64,000 nucleotides of DNA from positions 147,415-211,414 of the forward strand of contig CAKTYZ010000002.1 of assembly GCA_934635225.1 (NCBI GenBank). Reading direction: 5' to 3'. A model generated the notes under the pieces. The model was given only the letters and a program-made list of their open reading frames with translations, searched no databases and was not told the DNA's origin. The stretch is from an uncultured Kiritimatiellota bacterium (lineage in GTDB: Bacteria; Verrucomicrobiota; Kiritimatiellia; RFP12; UBA1067). A program made the position numbers and the translations under genes. Of this stretch, positions 33,442 to 40,598 are shown one piece after another; position 1 is the first letter of the stretch; every line of letters starts with the position of its first letter.

Positions 33442-34787
33442 AAACGCCCGAGACGCCATTTTTGCTTGATTTCTTTGCGGCGCTCAAGGAGCGCGGCGTT
33501 CGTTCTGCCGTCATGCGCAACAGCGAGACTTTGCCCGAATCGCTTGGCAGCAGCGACCTCGATCTCTTTGCAGACGGACAGGGCGAGGTGGATAAGATTC
33601 TTGCCGTTGCCGATGAGGTTGCCAAGAAATACAATGGGGGTTTTACCGTCAAGTACACGGTGGAAGCGACAATCACCTGTCTTGGCGGGCGGCATTCGGA
33701 CGGCACATGGTGGGGCCTGCACATAGACCTGTTCCCCGGCTTCATGTATTTCGGCATCCCTTACATGGATTCCGCTGCCGCGTATGCAGAACGTGTCTTG
33801 GAGAAGGATTCGTTCTATCGACTTGGCGGACTTTCCGACGTGGCGAGTTTCATCAAGGAGATCATACCGAACCGTCGCACGAAGAAAGACTACTATCCTC
33901 GTGCGCGCATGGCATACGCGGCGAATCCAAATGGCGTGAAGGCGGCGATGGCTGGTTGCTATGGCGCAAAAGGTTGGGCGATTGTCGAGAAGCTGCTGTC
34001 GCGTGAATGTTCGGATGCCGAGATATTCCGCGATTCCAAACGCCTCGTCCGTGCGCTTTGGTGGCGGCAGATTGCGGGGTTCCATTGGCTGTCGCTTGCG
34101 AAAATCAAGTTCAACAACATCAGACAGCGCTATGGGCGGCTCTTCAAGTATCCCGGATATTGCGTGGCGTTTCTGGGAACGGATGGCAGCGGCAAATCGA
34201 CGCTCATAGACAAGGTGAAGCCTACGCTGTATCAGATGATGCATCATCCTGTGGAATACCGTCATCTGCGTCCGGGGCTTCTGCCGAGTCTGGCGCGTCT
34301 TGCGGGCAAGCCTGCGATGGATGGCCCTGTCACGAATCCGCACGGAGGCAAGACGGCTGGCTGGATATCTTCGCTTATCCGATTCTCGTATTACTACATC
34401 GACTATACGCTTGGCTACTTCGTCAAGATATTCCCATGGCTCGTGAAGCGTCCGACGTTTGTCATCTGCGACCGCTATTATTACGAATATATGATTGACC
34501 CCAAGCGGTGCGCGGTCAAGTTGCCGCCGGGTTGGGCGAGATTCTGGGGCTGGTTCATTCCGAAGCCGGATTTGATACTGTGTCTTGGCGGCGATCCTGA
34601 AAAGATTTACGCCCGCAAGCCGGAGACAAGTCTTGAGGAAGTCAAGCGGCAGGTCGCTGCGCTCAAGAAGTTCTGTGATGGCAATCGCCGTGCCGTCTGG
34701 ATTGACACAACAACGAGCATAGAGGCGAGCTACGACGCGGCAATGTCGGCAATAGAGGGGAGAATGAGGAAGAGGTATAGTCGTTAG
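33438..34787 (+). CDS. Fused nucleotidyltransferase-like and thymidylate-kinase-like protein
   Basis: A 449-residue two-domain protein. The N-terminal half carries a nucleotidyltransferase-like acidic site, ESLGSSDLDLFADG (about 35-48), with a later acidic LHIDLFPGF. The C-terminal half begins at about residue 244 with the Walker A FLGTDGSGKSTLID and has the lid-like CDRYYYEYMID and IYARKPETSLEEVK of thymidylate-kinase-like P-loop proteins. Similar fusions occur in polysaccharide clusters; the substrate is not known, perhaps a sugar or polyprenol phosphate. The last residues RYSR and the stop codon are supplied by an R2 repeat. Confidence 0.72.
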   Translation: MKTPETPFLLDFFAALKERGVRSAVMRNSETLPESLGSSDLDLFADGQGEVDKILAVADEVAKKYNGGFTVKYTVEATITCLGGRHSDGTWWGLHIDLFPGFMYFGIPYMDSAAAYAERVLEKDSFYRLGGLSDVASFIKEIIPNRRTKKDYYPRARMAYAANPNGVKAAMAGCYGAKGWAIVEKLLSRECSDAEIFRDSKRLVRALWWRQIAGFHWLSLAKIKFNNIRQRYGRLFKYPGYCVAFLGTDGSGKSTLIDKVKPTLYQMMHHPVEYRHLRPGLLPSLARLAGKPAMDGPVTNPHGGKTAGWISSLIRFSYYYIDYTLGYFVKIFPWLVKRPTFVICDRYYYEYMIDPKRCAVKLPPGWARFWGWFIPKPDLILCLGGDPEKIYARKPETSLEEVKRQVAALKKFCDGNRRAVWIDTTTSIEASYDAAMSAIEGRMRKRYSR

Positions 34788-34812
34788 TCGATAGTCGATA
34801 GTCGTTAGTAGG
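34776..34812 (+). repeat. R2 heptamer repeat, left arm of the four-helix-protein element
   Basis: About five TTAGTCG/ATAGTCG units. It supplies the stop codon of the upstream gene. Inverted partners lie at 35170-35216. Confidence 0.8.
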
Positions 34813-34827
34813 TGGTGAGGAGAGAGG

Positions 34828-35187
34828 ATGAAAATAAGAAGTTATGAAGAGTTGGTGGTATGGCAGAAAGCAATGCTGCTTGCAAAGATGGTGTATTGTC
34901 TCCAGAAGAAATTGCCAAAAGAAGAAATGTATGGATTGGGAGATCAGATTCGCAGGGCAGTAGTCTCAATTCCTTCCAATATTGCAGAGGGCTTTGGGAG
35001 GGATACGGATAATGAGTTTAGACGCTTCTTGTCGATTGCACGTGGTTCGCTTTATGAGACAAAAACTCAATTGCAGTTATCAGAGTCCTTAGGTTACTTG
35101 CGCATTGAACCAGAATTGACAACGCTGATGGATGAACTCGGCAAGCTCATCAATGGCCTATCTCGTTCTCTAACCACTAACCACTAA
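34828..35187 (+). CDS. Four-helix bundle protein (23S rRNA intervening-sequence protein family)
   Basis: A 119-residue helical protein with family hallmarks: SYEELVVWQKAMLLAKMVY, GLGDQIRRAVVSIPSNIAEG, FRRFLSIARGSLYETKTQLQ and LGKLINGLSRSL. The family (TIGR02436, related to the Avd accessory protein of diversity-generating retroelements) is encoded in 23S rRNA intervening sequences and as stand-alone genes. Its function is unknown; Avd relatives form basic pentamers that bind nucleic acid. GAGAGG precedes the ATG. The last codons (LTTNH) and the stop are R2 repeat sequence. The gene lies alone between inverted R2 arms inside the polysaccharide operon. Confidence 0.9.
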   Translation: MKIRSYEELVVWQKAMLLAKMVYCLQKKLPKEEMYGLGDQIRRAVVSIPSNIAEGFGRDTDNEFRRFLSIARGSLYETKTQLQLSESLGYLRIEPELTTLMDELGKLINGLSRSLTTNH

Positions 35188-35216
35188 CCGCTAACGACTA
35201 ACTGCTAACGACTAAT
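35170..35216 (+). repeat. R2 heptamer repeat, right arm (inverted)
   Basis: About six CTAACNA units (CGACTAA, CCACTAA, CTAACGA), the reverse complement of the left arm at 34776-34812. It encodes the end of the four-helix protein and runs into the ATG of the next glycosyltransferase at 35215. Confidence 0.8.
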
Positions 35217-36486
35217 GACAATCTTCATCATAGCGTTTGCGTGCGAGCCGAACCGGACGAGCGAGCCGGGGGTAGGGTGGAATATTGTCGGAGAACTTGC
35301 CAAGCGGCATGAGATTACGGTGCTTACGCGCTGCAACAACCGTGAGAGTATCGAGGCTTACCTCGTCACCCATCCTGATGCGCCGCAAGACAAGATACAC
35401 TGGAAATACTACGACCTTGCCGAATGGTTCCATCGGTTGAAGAAGAAGATGCCCTGCGGCATTCAGCTCTATCAGGAACTATGGCAACGCGGGGCGGCGA
35501 AGAGATATAAAGATGAATTCAAGAACTACGACATTGTCCATCATTTGACGTTTGGTAGCATCTTCTTCACGCCGTGGGCGGCGCGATACACGGATCGGCT
35601 TGTCTGGGGACCGATTGGCGGTGCGTCTGGCGCGATGGAGAATGCCTTTCTGAAGAACGAGAGTTTCAAGTCTCGTATTTCTGAAATGTTCTACCGGCTT
35701 GTCGCATGGTATTCATTCCATCCCGCGCCTTGGGCGGCAAGACTCCGCAAGAAATGTCGTGCCATTCTGTTCAGGACAAGTGAACTGGCTTCTGCAGTCA
35801 TATTGGAACAGCACCAACTTACGGCGGTCATCCCAGAAACCGCGTATGCGGGCGAGATTATCCCACGGCTCTATAAGACGGATAGACATCCTCTCAAGAT
35901 CATGAGCGTCGGGCGACTGATTCCGCTTAAGGGTGTGAAATATGCCATTCAGGCATTTGCCAAGTTTGTTGAGACTGGTGGCGAAGGAGAACTGCATATT
36001 TACGGTGACGGCCCTCTCCGCTCCGAACTCGAATCTCTCGCTGCATCACTAACGACTAACGACCATCGACTAACGACTAACGACTCCCTAATCATCTTCC
36101 ACGGCAATGTCCCGAATGCCGAGATTCTTACGGCTCTCGATTCTGCCGACATTCTGGTTCATTCGAGTTTTCGGGAAGGCGGTTCCTGGACGATCCTTGA
36201 GGCAATGGCGCATGGTGTGCCGGCGATTTGTCAAGACCGTGCCGGCATGAAGGACATGGTGACATCGGAGTGCGGAACAAAAATTGCAGCGGCGACGCCA
36301 GATGAACTCGTTGATGGCCTCGTCAAGTCGCTTGGACGGTATTACCGCAATCTCGAACTGATTCAGAAGCAAGGCTGCGCGGCGCAGGAGCGTGTGAAGC
36401 GCAAGTATTCGTGGGCGACTTGCGCGGCGAGGATAGAAGATGTTTTTAACGCAGAGGCGCAGAGGCGCGGAGGTCGCAGAGAATGA
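35215..36486 (+). CDS. Glycosyltransferase family 4-like, with repeat-encoded segments
   Basis: A 423-residue GT-B protein: N-terminal FACEPNRTSEPGVGWNIVGE (E-P-G-x-G-W, typical of a GT4 subgroup), donor domain LKIMSVGRLIPLKGVKYAIQ, and ADILVHSSFREGGSWTILEA for the donor site. Two parts come from repeats: LTTNDHRLTTNDS (codons at 36048-36085, R2) in a loop before IIFHGNVPNAEIL, and the C-terminal NAEAQRRGGRRE (R3, 36446-36486). The start codon also lies in an R2 arm. The enzyme core seems intact. Confidence 0.83.
   Translation: MTIFIIAFACEPNRTSEPGVGWNIVGELAKRHEITVLTRCNNRESIEAYLVTHPDAPQDKIHWKYYDLAEWFHRLKKKMPCGIQLYQELWQRGAAKRYKDEFKNYDIVHHLTFGSIFFTPWAARYTDRLVWGPIGGASGAMENAFLKNESFKSRISEMFYRLVAWYSFHPAPWAARLRKKCRAILFRTSELASAVILEQHQLTAVIPETAYAGEIIPRLYKTDRHPLKIMSVGRLIPLKGVKYAIQAFAKFVETGGEGELHIYGDGPLRSELESLAASLTTNDHRLTTNDSLIIFHGNVPNAEILTALDSADILVHSSFREGGSWTILEAMAHGVPAICQDRAGMKDMVTSECGTKIAAATPDELVDGLVKSLGRYYRNLELIQKQGCAAQERVKRKYSWATCAARIEDVFNAEAQRRGGRRE
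36048..36085 (+). repeat. R2 heptamer repeat inside a glycosyltransferase gene
   Basis: About five CGACTAA units, read in frame as LTTNDHRLTTND. Same unit as at 34776, 35170 and 39662. Confidence 0.75.
36443..36483 (+). repeat. R3 repeat, left arm of the GxxExxY element
   Basis: TTTTTAACGCAGAGGCGCAG then AGGCGCGGAGGTCGCAGAGA. It encodes the glycosyltransferase C-terminus. The inverted partner is at 36725-36763 and a further copy at 39234-39273. Confidence 0.8.
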
Positions 36487-36724
36487 CGGAAAACGAGATA
36501 AGCAAAGAGATTCTTGACGCCGCCATAACGGTTCACAGGACTATTGGCGGGCCAGGCGTTCTTGAACGTATTATGAGGCGGCATTATCCTGTGAACTTGA
36601 AATGAGAGGTCTGATGGTCGAAACGCAAAAACCAGTTCCTGTCATCTATAGGGGCAAAGTAATAGGCGAGCCGTACAGACTTGACATGCTTGTCGAGTGG
36701 ACAAGAGTTGCCAACAATCTCTAA
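36483..36724 (+). pseudogene. Decayed GxxExxY-family gene
   Basis: ATG 36483 opens MTENEISKEILDAAITVHRT then IGGPGVLERIM, the start of GxxExxY proteins (PDDEXK-like nuclease family), but Tyr of the motif is Met and the frame stops at 36605. Sixteen bases later, in a shifted frame, ETQKPVPVIYRGKVIGEPYR and LDMLVEW continue the family sequence, then end at TAA 36722. The catalytic E-x-K part is missing. A one-gene unit between inverted R3 arms, now inactive. Confidence 0.8.
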
Positions 36725-36763
36725 CTCTGCGTTCTTGGCGTCTCCGCGCCTCTGCGTTAAAAA
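36725..36763 (-). repeat. R3 repeat, right arm (inverted)
   Basis: On the minus strand TTTTTAACGCAGAGGCGCGG, then AGACGCCAAGAACGCAGAG. Faces the left arm at 36443-36483, enclosing the GxxExxY remnant. Confidence 0.78.
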
Positions 36764-36781
36764 CAAAAGGAATGTCCAATC

Positions 36782-37885
36782 ATGAAAGTGTTGTTTCTGT
36801 CACAAGGGCGCAAGCGACGAAATTTATATACATTGCTGGTGACGGTTCTTCCTGCTCGATTCCGGGGATGGTTGAAAGTTGTGCCGTCGCTTTATGAATC
36901 TCGTATGACGCCTTGGGCAAAGTCATGTCTTATTGACCTGAAAGTAGTTCGACACGGTGGGCATGAGCTCTTTTCGCCTCCTGCGTCCATAAAGGACTGG
37001 GCTCGGAGCGAGATGTCCTATCCGACACGATATGCATATGTAATCAAACAGGGGTTCGTCTCATTGCCGAGAGGGCGGATCTGTGTCGCTGGACGATGGG
37101 TGGGGGAGTCCTTTGGCAATCTTGTCAATGCATCGTGTGAGGTCCTTTTTCTGAAGCTTTTTTCGTGGGTGGCGCGACTGCGCGGAAGGATTATTAGATT
37201 GCCGGAATGCGAGGGAGGGTATGTCTATTGTCGTTGTGATGGATATTTTCATTTTGTGTTGGAGAGTTTAGTGTCGCTGTTGTACGCTCTTCAGATGCGT
37301 CCCAACGCCTGTGTTGTTGTAAGGGAAGCTGAGTATAGACGAACGGCATATTTTCGCCAATACATTGAACTGTTGCGGCAACGCGGGTGGATAAAAGATG
37401 TCAGGGTTGTTGATGCCGATTGCATTATAGCCCCGGAGCTTGCATTTGCGGCATACGAGCCTGACTCTGGGCTATTTTGTCGCTCGACTGTGGATTTGTT
37501 GCGAGAGGCTCTGCTTCAAAAGGAAGACGGGCGATTCGGGCAGAGAAAGATATTCCTTACGCGCAAGGGTAAACGGCAATTTGTGAATCAGAGAGAATTG
37601 GAACGACTAGCGATGGATAATGGCTATGAGGTGATTGATACTGATGGCATGTCGGTCGAGGAGCAGATAAAACTCTTTGGGGCTGCGGCAAAAATCATCG
37701 CGAATCATGGCGCAGGCTTAATAAATCTTGCTTACTGCAAAGCGGGAGTGTCAGTGACCGAGTTGTTTTCGCCAAAATGGTTAAATGATTGTTATTTCCG
37801 CCTTTCAACACTTGGCGGTTTGTCTTATTCGTGTATCATAGCAGGAGATGAAGATGGCTGGGGAAGCGTCGATTTCCCCAAATGA
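36782..37885 (+). CDS. Glycosyltransferase family 61-like (DUF563)
   Basis: A 367-residue protein. YCRCDGYFHFVLESLVSLLY (H-x-x-x-E) and the C-terminal AKIIANHGAGLINLAYCKAG then VTELFSPKW match the DUF563/GT61 family, whose HGAGL motif is diagnostic. FGQRKIFLTRKGKRQFVNQR lies between. The family adds xylose or other pentoses/hexoses to glycans. Codon use is AT-richer than in the housekeeping block. The gene begins 19 bp after the R3 arm. Confidence 0.83.
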   Translation: MKVLFLSQGRKRRNLYTLLVTVLPARFRGWLKVVPSLYESRMTPWAKSCLIDLKVVRHGGHELFSPPASIKDWARSEMSYPTRYAYVIKQGFVSLPRGRICVAGRWVGESFGNLVNASCEVLFLKLFSWVARLRGRIIRLPECEGGYVYCRCDGYFHFVLESLVSLLYALQMRPNACVVVREAEYRRTAYFRQYIELLRQRGWIKDVRVVDADCIIAPELAFAAYEPDSGLFCRSTVDLLREALLQKEDGRFGQRKIFLTRKGKRQFVNQRELERLAMDNGYEVIDTDGMSVEEQIKLFGAAAKIIANHGAGLINLAYCKAGVSVTELFSPKWLNDCYFRLSTLGGLSYSCIIAGDEDGWGSVDFPK

Positions 37886-37906
37886 GTTGTTATGCAAAGG
37901 AGTCAT

Positions 37907-38938
37907 ATGAAAATCCTCCTCATAGCTCAGGCGCGGAAGGCTGAAGATCAGGTCGGGTATGAACGGGCTTGGCGGTCTTTGGCAGACGTACGCACGATCC
38001 CGTGGATAGGCTTGGCAGAGACGAGGGGATGGTCGGCGCTGTGGGATGAGATCCTATGCGTGAATCGAGAATGGAAGCCCGAACTCGTATTCTTCCAGCG
38101 ATTCCACAGCGGACAGCCGGAAAGTCCTGCCGATTGTGTGGCTGCGTTGCGACTGGCGGCTAACCGTCCCATTGTCTTTGGCGACATCGGCGACCTGTAT
38201 CAACCGTACTGGGGGCATCCCTGGGTACGGCGTTTCCCTCGGGCTATTGTCGATCTGGCGCGAGCGGCGGACTGCTTCTTCGTAACGGCGTTGGGGCGGC
38301 AGGCGCAATGGCTTCAAGCGCATGGAGCCCGGCGCATCGAGTTGTTGCCGCTTGCTTTTTCCAACGAGCATTTCCCAGACTGGAACGCTCCGTTGCCGAA
38401 CGAGTATCGTCATGATGTCGTGATGGTCGGCTCAATCTGTCTTCAGCTGAGCCGTCCAATCAGTACGCTTGAACATATTCGCCGCCGCATGGTGGCGGCA
38501 AATGCTCTCTGGAAGCGCTTTGGCGAGCGCTTTGCGCTCTATGGTCGCGGCTGGCGCGGGCATCCGGCGTGCCGCGGTGACGTGCCGTATCGCGAGCAGG
38601 TGCGGCTCTATCAGTTGGCACGGGTCTGCGTAGATGCGCCGCCACCGTGCGATGAGGAGTGCTATTGCTCGAATCGTCCATTCTACATTGCAGGTGCTGG
38701 GGCGACGCTTGTTCAGCAGTATCAGAAAGGATTGGAGAATATTTTCCGAGCGGGGCGGGATGCGTATTTCGTTCGAGACGCGAAGGAGCTTGTTCGTATG
38801 TGCGATGAACTGCTGTCACGCGATCCGCGCGAGCTTCGGCGACTAGGGGAGGATACGAGGCGGTACATTCAGGAGCATCATACGGTTGCATGTCGCGTGC
38901 AGCGGATTCTCGAGATTGCAAAGGGGATGAGAGGATGA
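37907..38938 (+). CDS. CgeB-like glycosyltransferase
   Basis: A 343-residue GT-B-like protein. Features: KILLIAQARKAEDQVGYERA, PIVFGDIGDLYQPYWGHPWV, ADCFFVTALGRQAQWLQAHG, then the CgeB/GT1-like end CSNRPFYIAGAGATLVQQYQ and GLENIFRAGRDAYFVRDAKE (spore-maturation CgeB-type E/D-rich donor site). ATG 37907 has AAAGGAG six bases upstream; an earlier ATG at 37892 lacks one. The next gene overlaps by four bases. Confidence 0.76.
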   Translation: MKILLIAQARKAEDQVGYERAWRSLADVRTIPWIGLAETRGWSALWDEILCVNREWKPELVFFQRFHSGQPESPADCVAALRLAANRPIVFGDIGDLYQPYWGHPWVRRFPRAIVDLARAADCFFVTALGRQAQWLQAHGARRIELLPLAFSNEHFPDWNAPLPNEYRHDVVMVGSICLQLSRPISTLEHIRRRMVAANALWKRFGERFALYGRGWRGHPACRGDVPYREQVRLYQLARVCVDAPPPCDEECYCSNRPFYIAGAGATLVQQYQKGLENIFRAGRDAYFVRDAKELVRMCDELLSRDPRELRRLGEDTRRYIQEHHTVACRVQRILEIAKGMRG

Positions 38939-39654
38939 TCGTTCTCAATTGCCATTTGGGACGGATGAGCAATTTGAAGCTCATGAAGGCGCATGTGATT
39001 GCACACGCGCTGGCGCGGGGCGAGAGGTGGTATGTTGCGCCAGACAACTGGTTCTGGAGATTGGCGGCGAAGACGCTTGGGCGAGTTTGGAACAAATGTG
39101 TCCGCATGATGAAACCGGCGGAAGGTTCCCGTAATCGTTGCTTCCGTCTGCCCTGGTTGACAATTGTGCATGGCTTCACGGAATTGCGCGACTTCGAGGC
39201 GATGCGGAGACATGGAGATGAGATACGGCAAATATTTTTAACGCAGAGGCACAGAGACGCGGAGGTCGCAGAGGCCAAAGTTGTTAGTGAGGGTAAGAAG
39301 ATCGTTGGGGTGCATGTGAGGAGGACGGACTACAGAGAATGGCAGGGAGGAAGGTATTGCTATTCCAACAGCGTGTATGAGCGGGTGATTGACGAAATGC
39401 GAAGATTGGTTGATGGTGTGAGGTTTGTGGTGTTTACCGATGAGCCGGAATCGCTTAGTCCGCAACTTGCGCAGTTCAATTCTCAGCCGACAACGCCGGA
39501 GCGTGACCAATGGCAGATGAGCAAATGCGCTTATCTAATCGGTCCGCCAAGCACGTTCACGATGTGGGCCAGTTTCATGGGCAAAGTACCGCTATTGCAT
39601 TTGATGACAAGAGAGCAGGAGGTAAGGTTGTGCGACTTCATCATGAGATGGTGA
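38935..39654 (+). CDS. GT11-like fucosyltransferase, with an in-frame R3 repeat
   Basis: A 239-residue protein. N-terminal LNCHLGRMSNLKLMKAHVIA (G-R-x-x-N), central IVGVHVRRTDYREWQGG (the H-x-R-R-x-D-Y donor-binding motif of alpha-1,2/1,6-fucosyltransferases), RFVVFTDEPE and CAYLIGPPSTFTMWASFMGK. Codons at 39234-39273 read FLTQRHRDAEVAEA, an R3 repeat copy, just before the HVRRTDY strand. Shorter than GT11 enzymes (270-300), so activity is uncertain. Expected donor is GDP-fucose or a related sugar. Confidence 0.72.
   Translation: MIVLNCHLGRMSNLKLMKAHVIAHALARGERWYVAPDNWFWRLAAKTLGRVWNKCVRMMKPAEGSRNRCFRLPWLTIVHGFTELRDFEAMRRHGDEIRQIFLTQRHRDAEVAEAKVVSEGKKIVGVHVRRTDYREWQGGRYCYSNSVYERVIDEMRRLVDGVRFVVFTDEPESLSPQLAQFNSQPTTPERDQWQMSKCAYLIGPPSTFTMWASFMGKVPLLHLMTREQEVRLCDFIMRW
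39234..39273 (+). repeat. R3 repeat inside a fucosyltransferase-like gene
   Basis: TTTTTAACGCAGAGGCACAG then AGACGCGGAGGTCGCAGAGG, same orientation as 36443-36483, translated in frame as FLTQRHRDAEVAEA. Confidence 0.78.
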
Positions 39655-39661
39655 GTTTACA

Positions 39662-39780
39662 TTAGTTAGTCGCTAGTCATTAGTCGTTAGTCGTTAGTGA
39701 TGTTGACGACCATAACTAACTACTAACTACTAACGGCTAACGACTAACTGCTATTGACTAACGACCAACGACTAACGACT
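39662..39780. repeat. R2 repeat hairpin without cargo
   Basis: Left arm of TTAGTCG units (39662-39701), a ~12-nt centre, and a right arm of CTAACGA/CGACTAA units (39714-39780). It fills the 134-bp gap between two genes; nothing else is seen there. Similar to the R2 arms around the four-helix gene but with no gene inside. Confidence 0.78.
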
Positions 39781-39788
39781 TGAAAACA

Positions 39789-40598
39789 ATGAAATTGTGT
39801 GACCATAGATTTCTTGGTCTTCCGGCGGCGAAGCCACGTGTGTGGATTGATCTTTCCTGTGCGGCGAGCAAGCGGGCGGGGCTTGCCATGCACATGCCTG
39901 GGCGCAAGGCGCTAAAGTGGGCGGTGAGAATTCTTGGATGGTTCGCGTGGCTCCCGATTGAGAAAATTGTGCGTGGGCCAATCAAGCGGTTTGATGAATT
40001 GGATGGACATGAGGCGATTGAAAAAGCCGTTGGTTCCCCGATAGAATATCTGACGCTCTACATGGGCAACGATTCGGCGAAAACGAAACTGACGGTGATG
40101 GTTAAGTTAAGCCGTGTAGAACATGCAGATCTTGTAGAAGAATATGATGATTCTATAGGTTCTACCTGTTCTACACGGTTAAAATCCACCTATGTCGAAA
40201 ATAGAGAAATGATAGTAAAGATAGGACGAACGCCGGAAGCTGCGGCGGCGATTAGAAGCGAAGCGGCAATGCTAAAGCGGCTTATGTCCACCACTCTGTG
40301 CGCACAGGTTCCTGTCGTTTATGGAGAGGTTGGCGCATCGGGAATCTGGACATGGAGCGTACAGTCTGTGCTGCCAACAGGCAAGAGTCCGGTGCGACTC
40401 CAGAAGGAGCATTACGCGTTTCTGGATGATTTGAAGCGCATTGGCATTTCGCATGGCGATTTTGCGCCATGGAACTGTTCGCTTGTCGGCGGCAAACTGT
40501 ATGTTTGGGACTGGGAAGAGGCTGGGCCTTATGTAGAAGGCAAGGATGAGGCTTGGTTTAAGTCTCAAGTGAAGAGGCTTCTTGGGGTTGACGCATGA
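39789..40598 (+). CDS. Aminoglycoside-phosphotransferase-fold kinase-like protein, with an in-frame R4 element
   Basis: A 269-residue protein. The C-terminal IGISHGDFAPWNCSLVGGK then LYVWDWEEAG is the catalytic loop of APH-fold kinases (H-G-D-x-x-x-x-N and the metal-binding D-x-E). The N-terminal lobe includes IEYLTLYMGNDSAKTKLTVM and MIVKIGRTPEAAAAIRSEAA (ATP-binding Lys, then Glu). Between these strands, codons at 40107-40183 encode VEHADLVEEYDDSIGSTCST, a palindromic R4 element. It probably phosphorylates a sugar or lipid intermediate of the polysaccharide. Confidence 0.72.
   Translation: MKLCDHRFLGLPAAKPRVWIDLSCAASKRAGLAMHMPGRKALKWAVRILGWFAWLPIEKIVRGPIKRFDELDGHEAIEKAVGSPIEYLTLYMGNDSAKTKLTVMVKLSRVEHADLVEEYDDSIGSTCSTRLKSTYVENREMIVKIGRTPEAAAAIRSEAAMLKRLMSTTLCAQVPVVYGEVGASGIWTWSVQSVLPTGKSPVRLQKEHYAFLDDLKRIGISHGDFAPWNCSLVGGKLYVWDWEEAGPYVEGKDEAWFKSQVKRLLGVDA
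40107..40183 (+). repeat. R4 palindromic element, translated in frame (copy 2)
   Basis: Left arm GTTAAGCCGTGTAGAACA and right arm TGTTCTACACGGTTAAAA form the terminal inverted repeat; the middle differs from copy 1. Same reading frame as copy 1 at 31547-31614. Confidence 0.8.

Noticed and set aside
34776..35216. CRISPR array or direct-repeat recombination site
   Set aside because: The heptamer units are too short, have no spacers and are inverted around a gene; this is not a CRISPR array.
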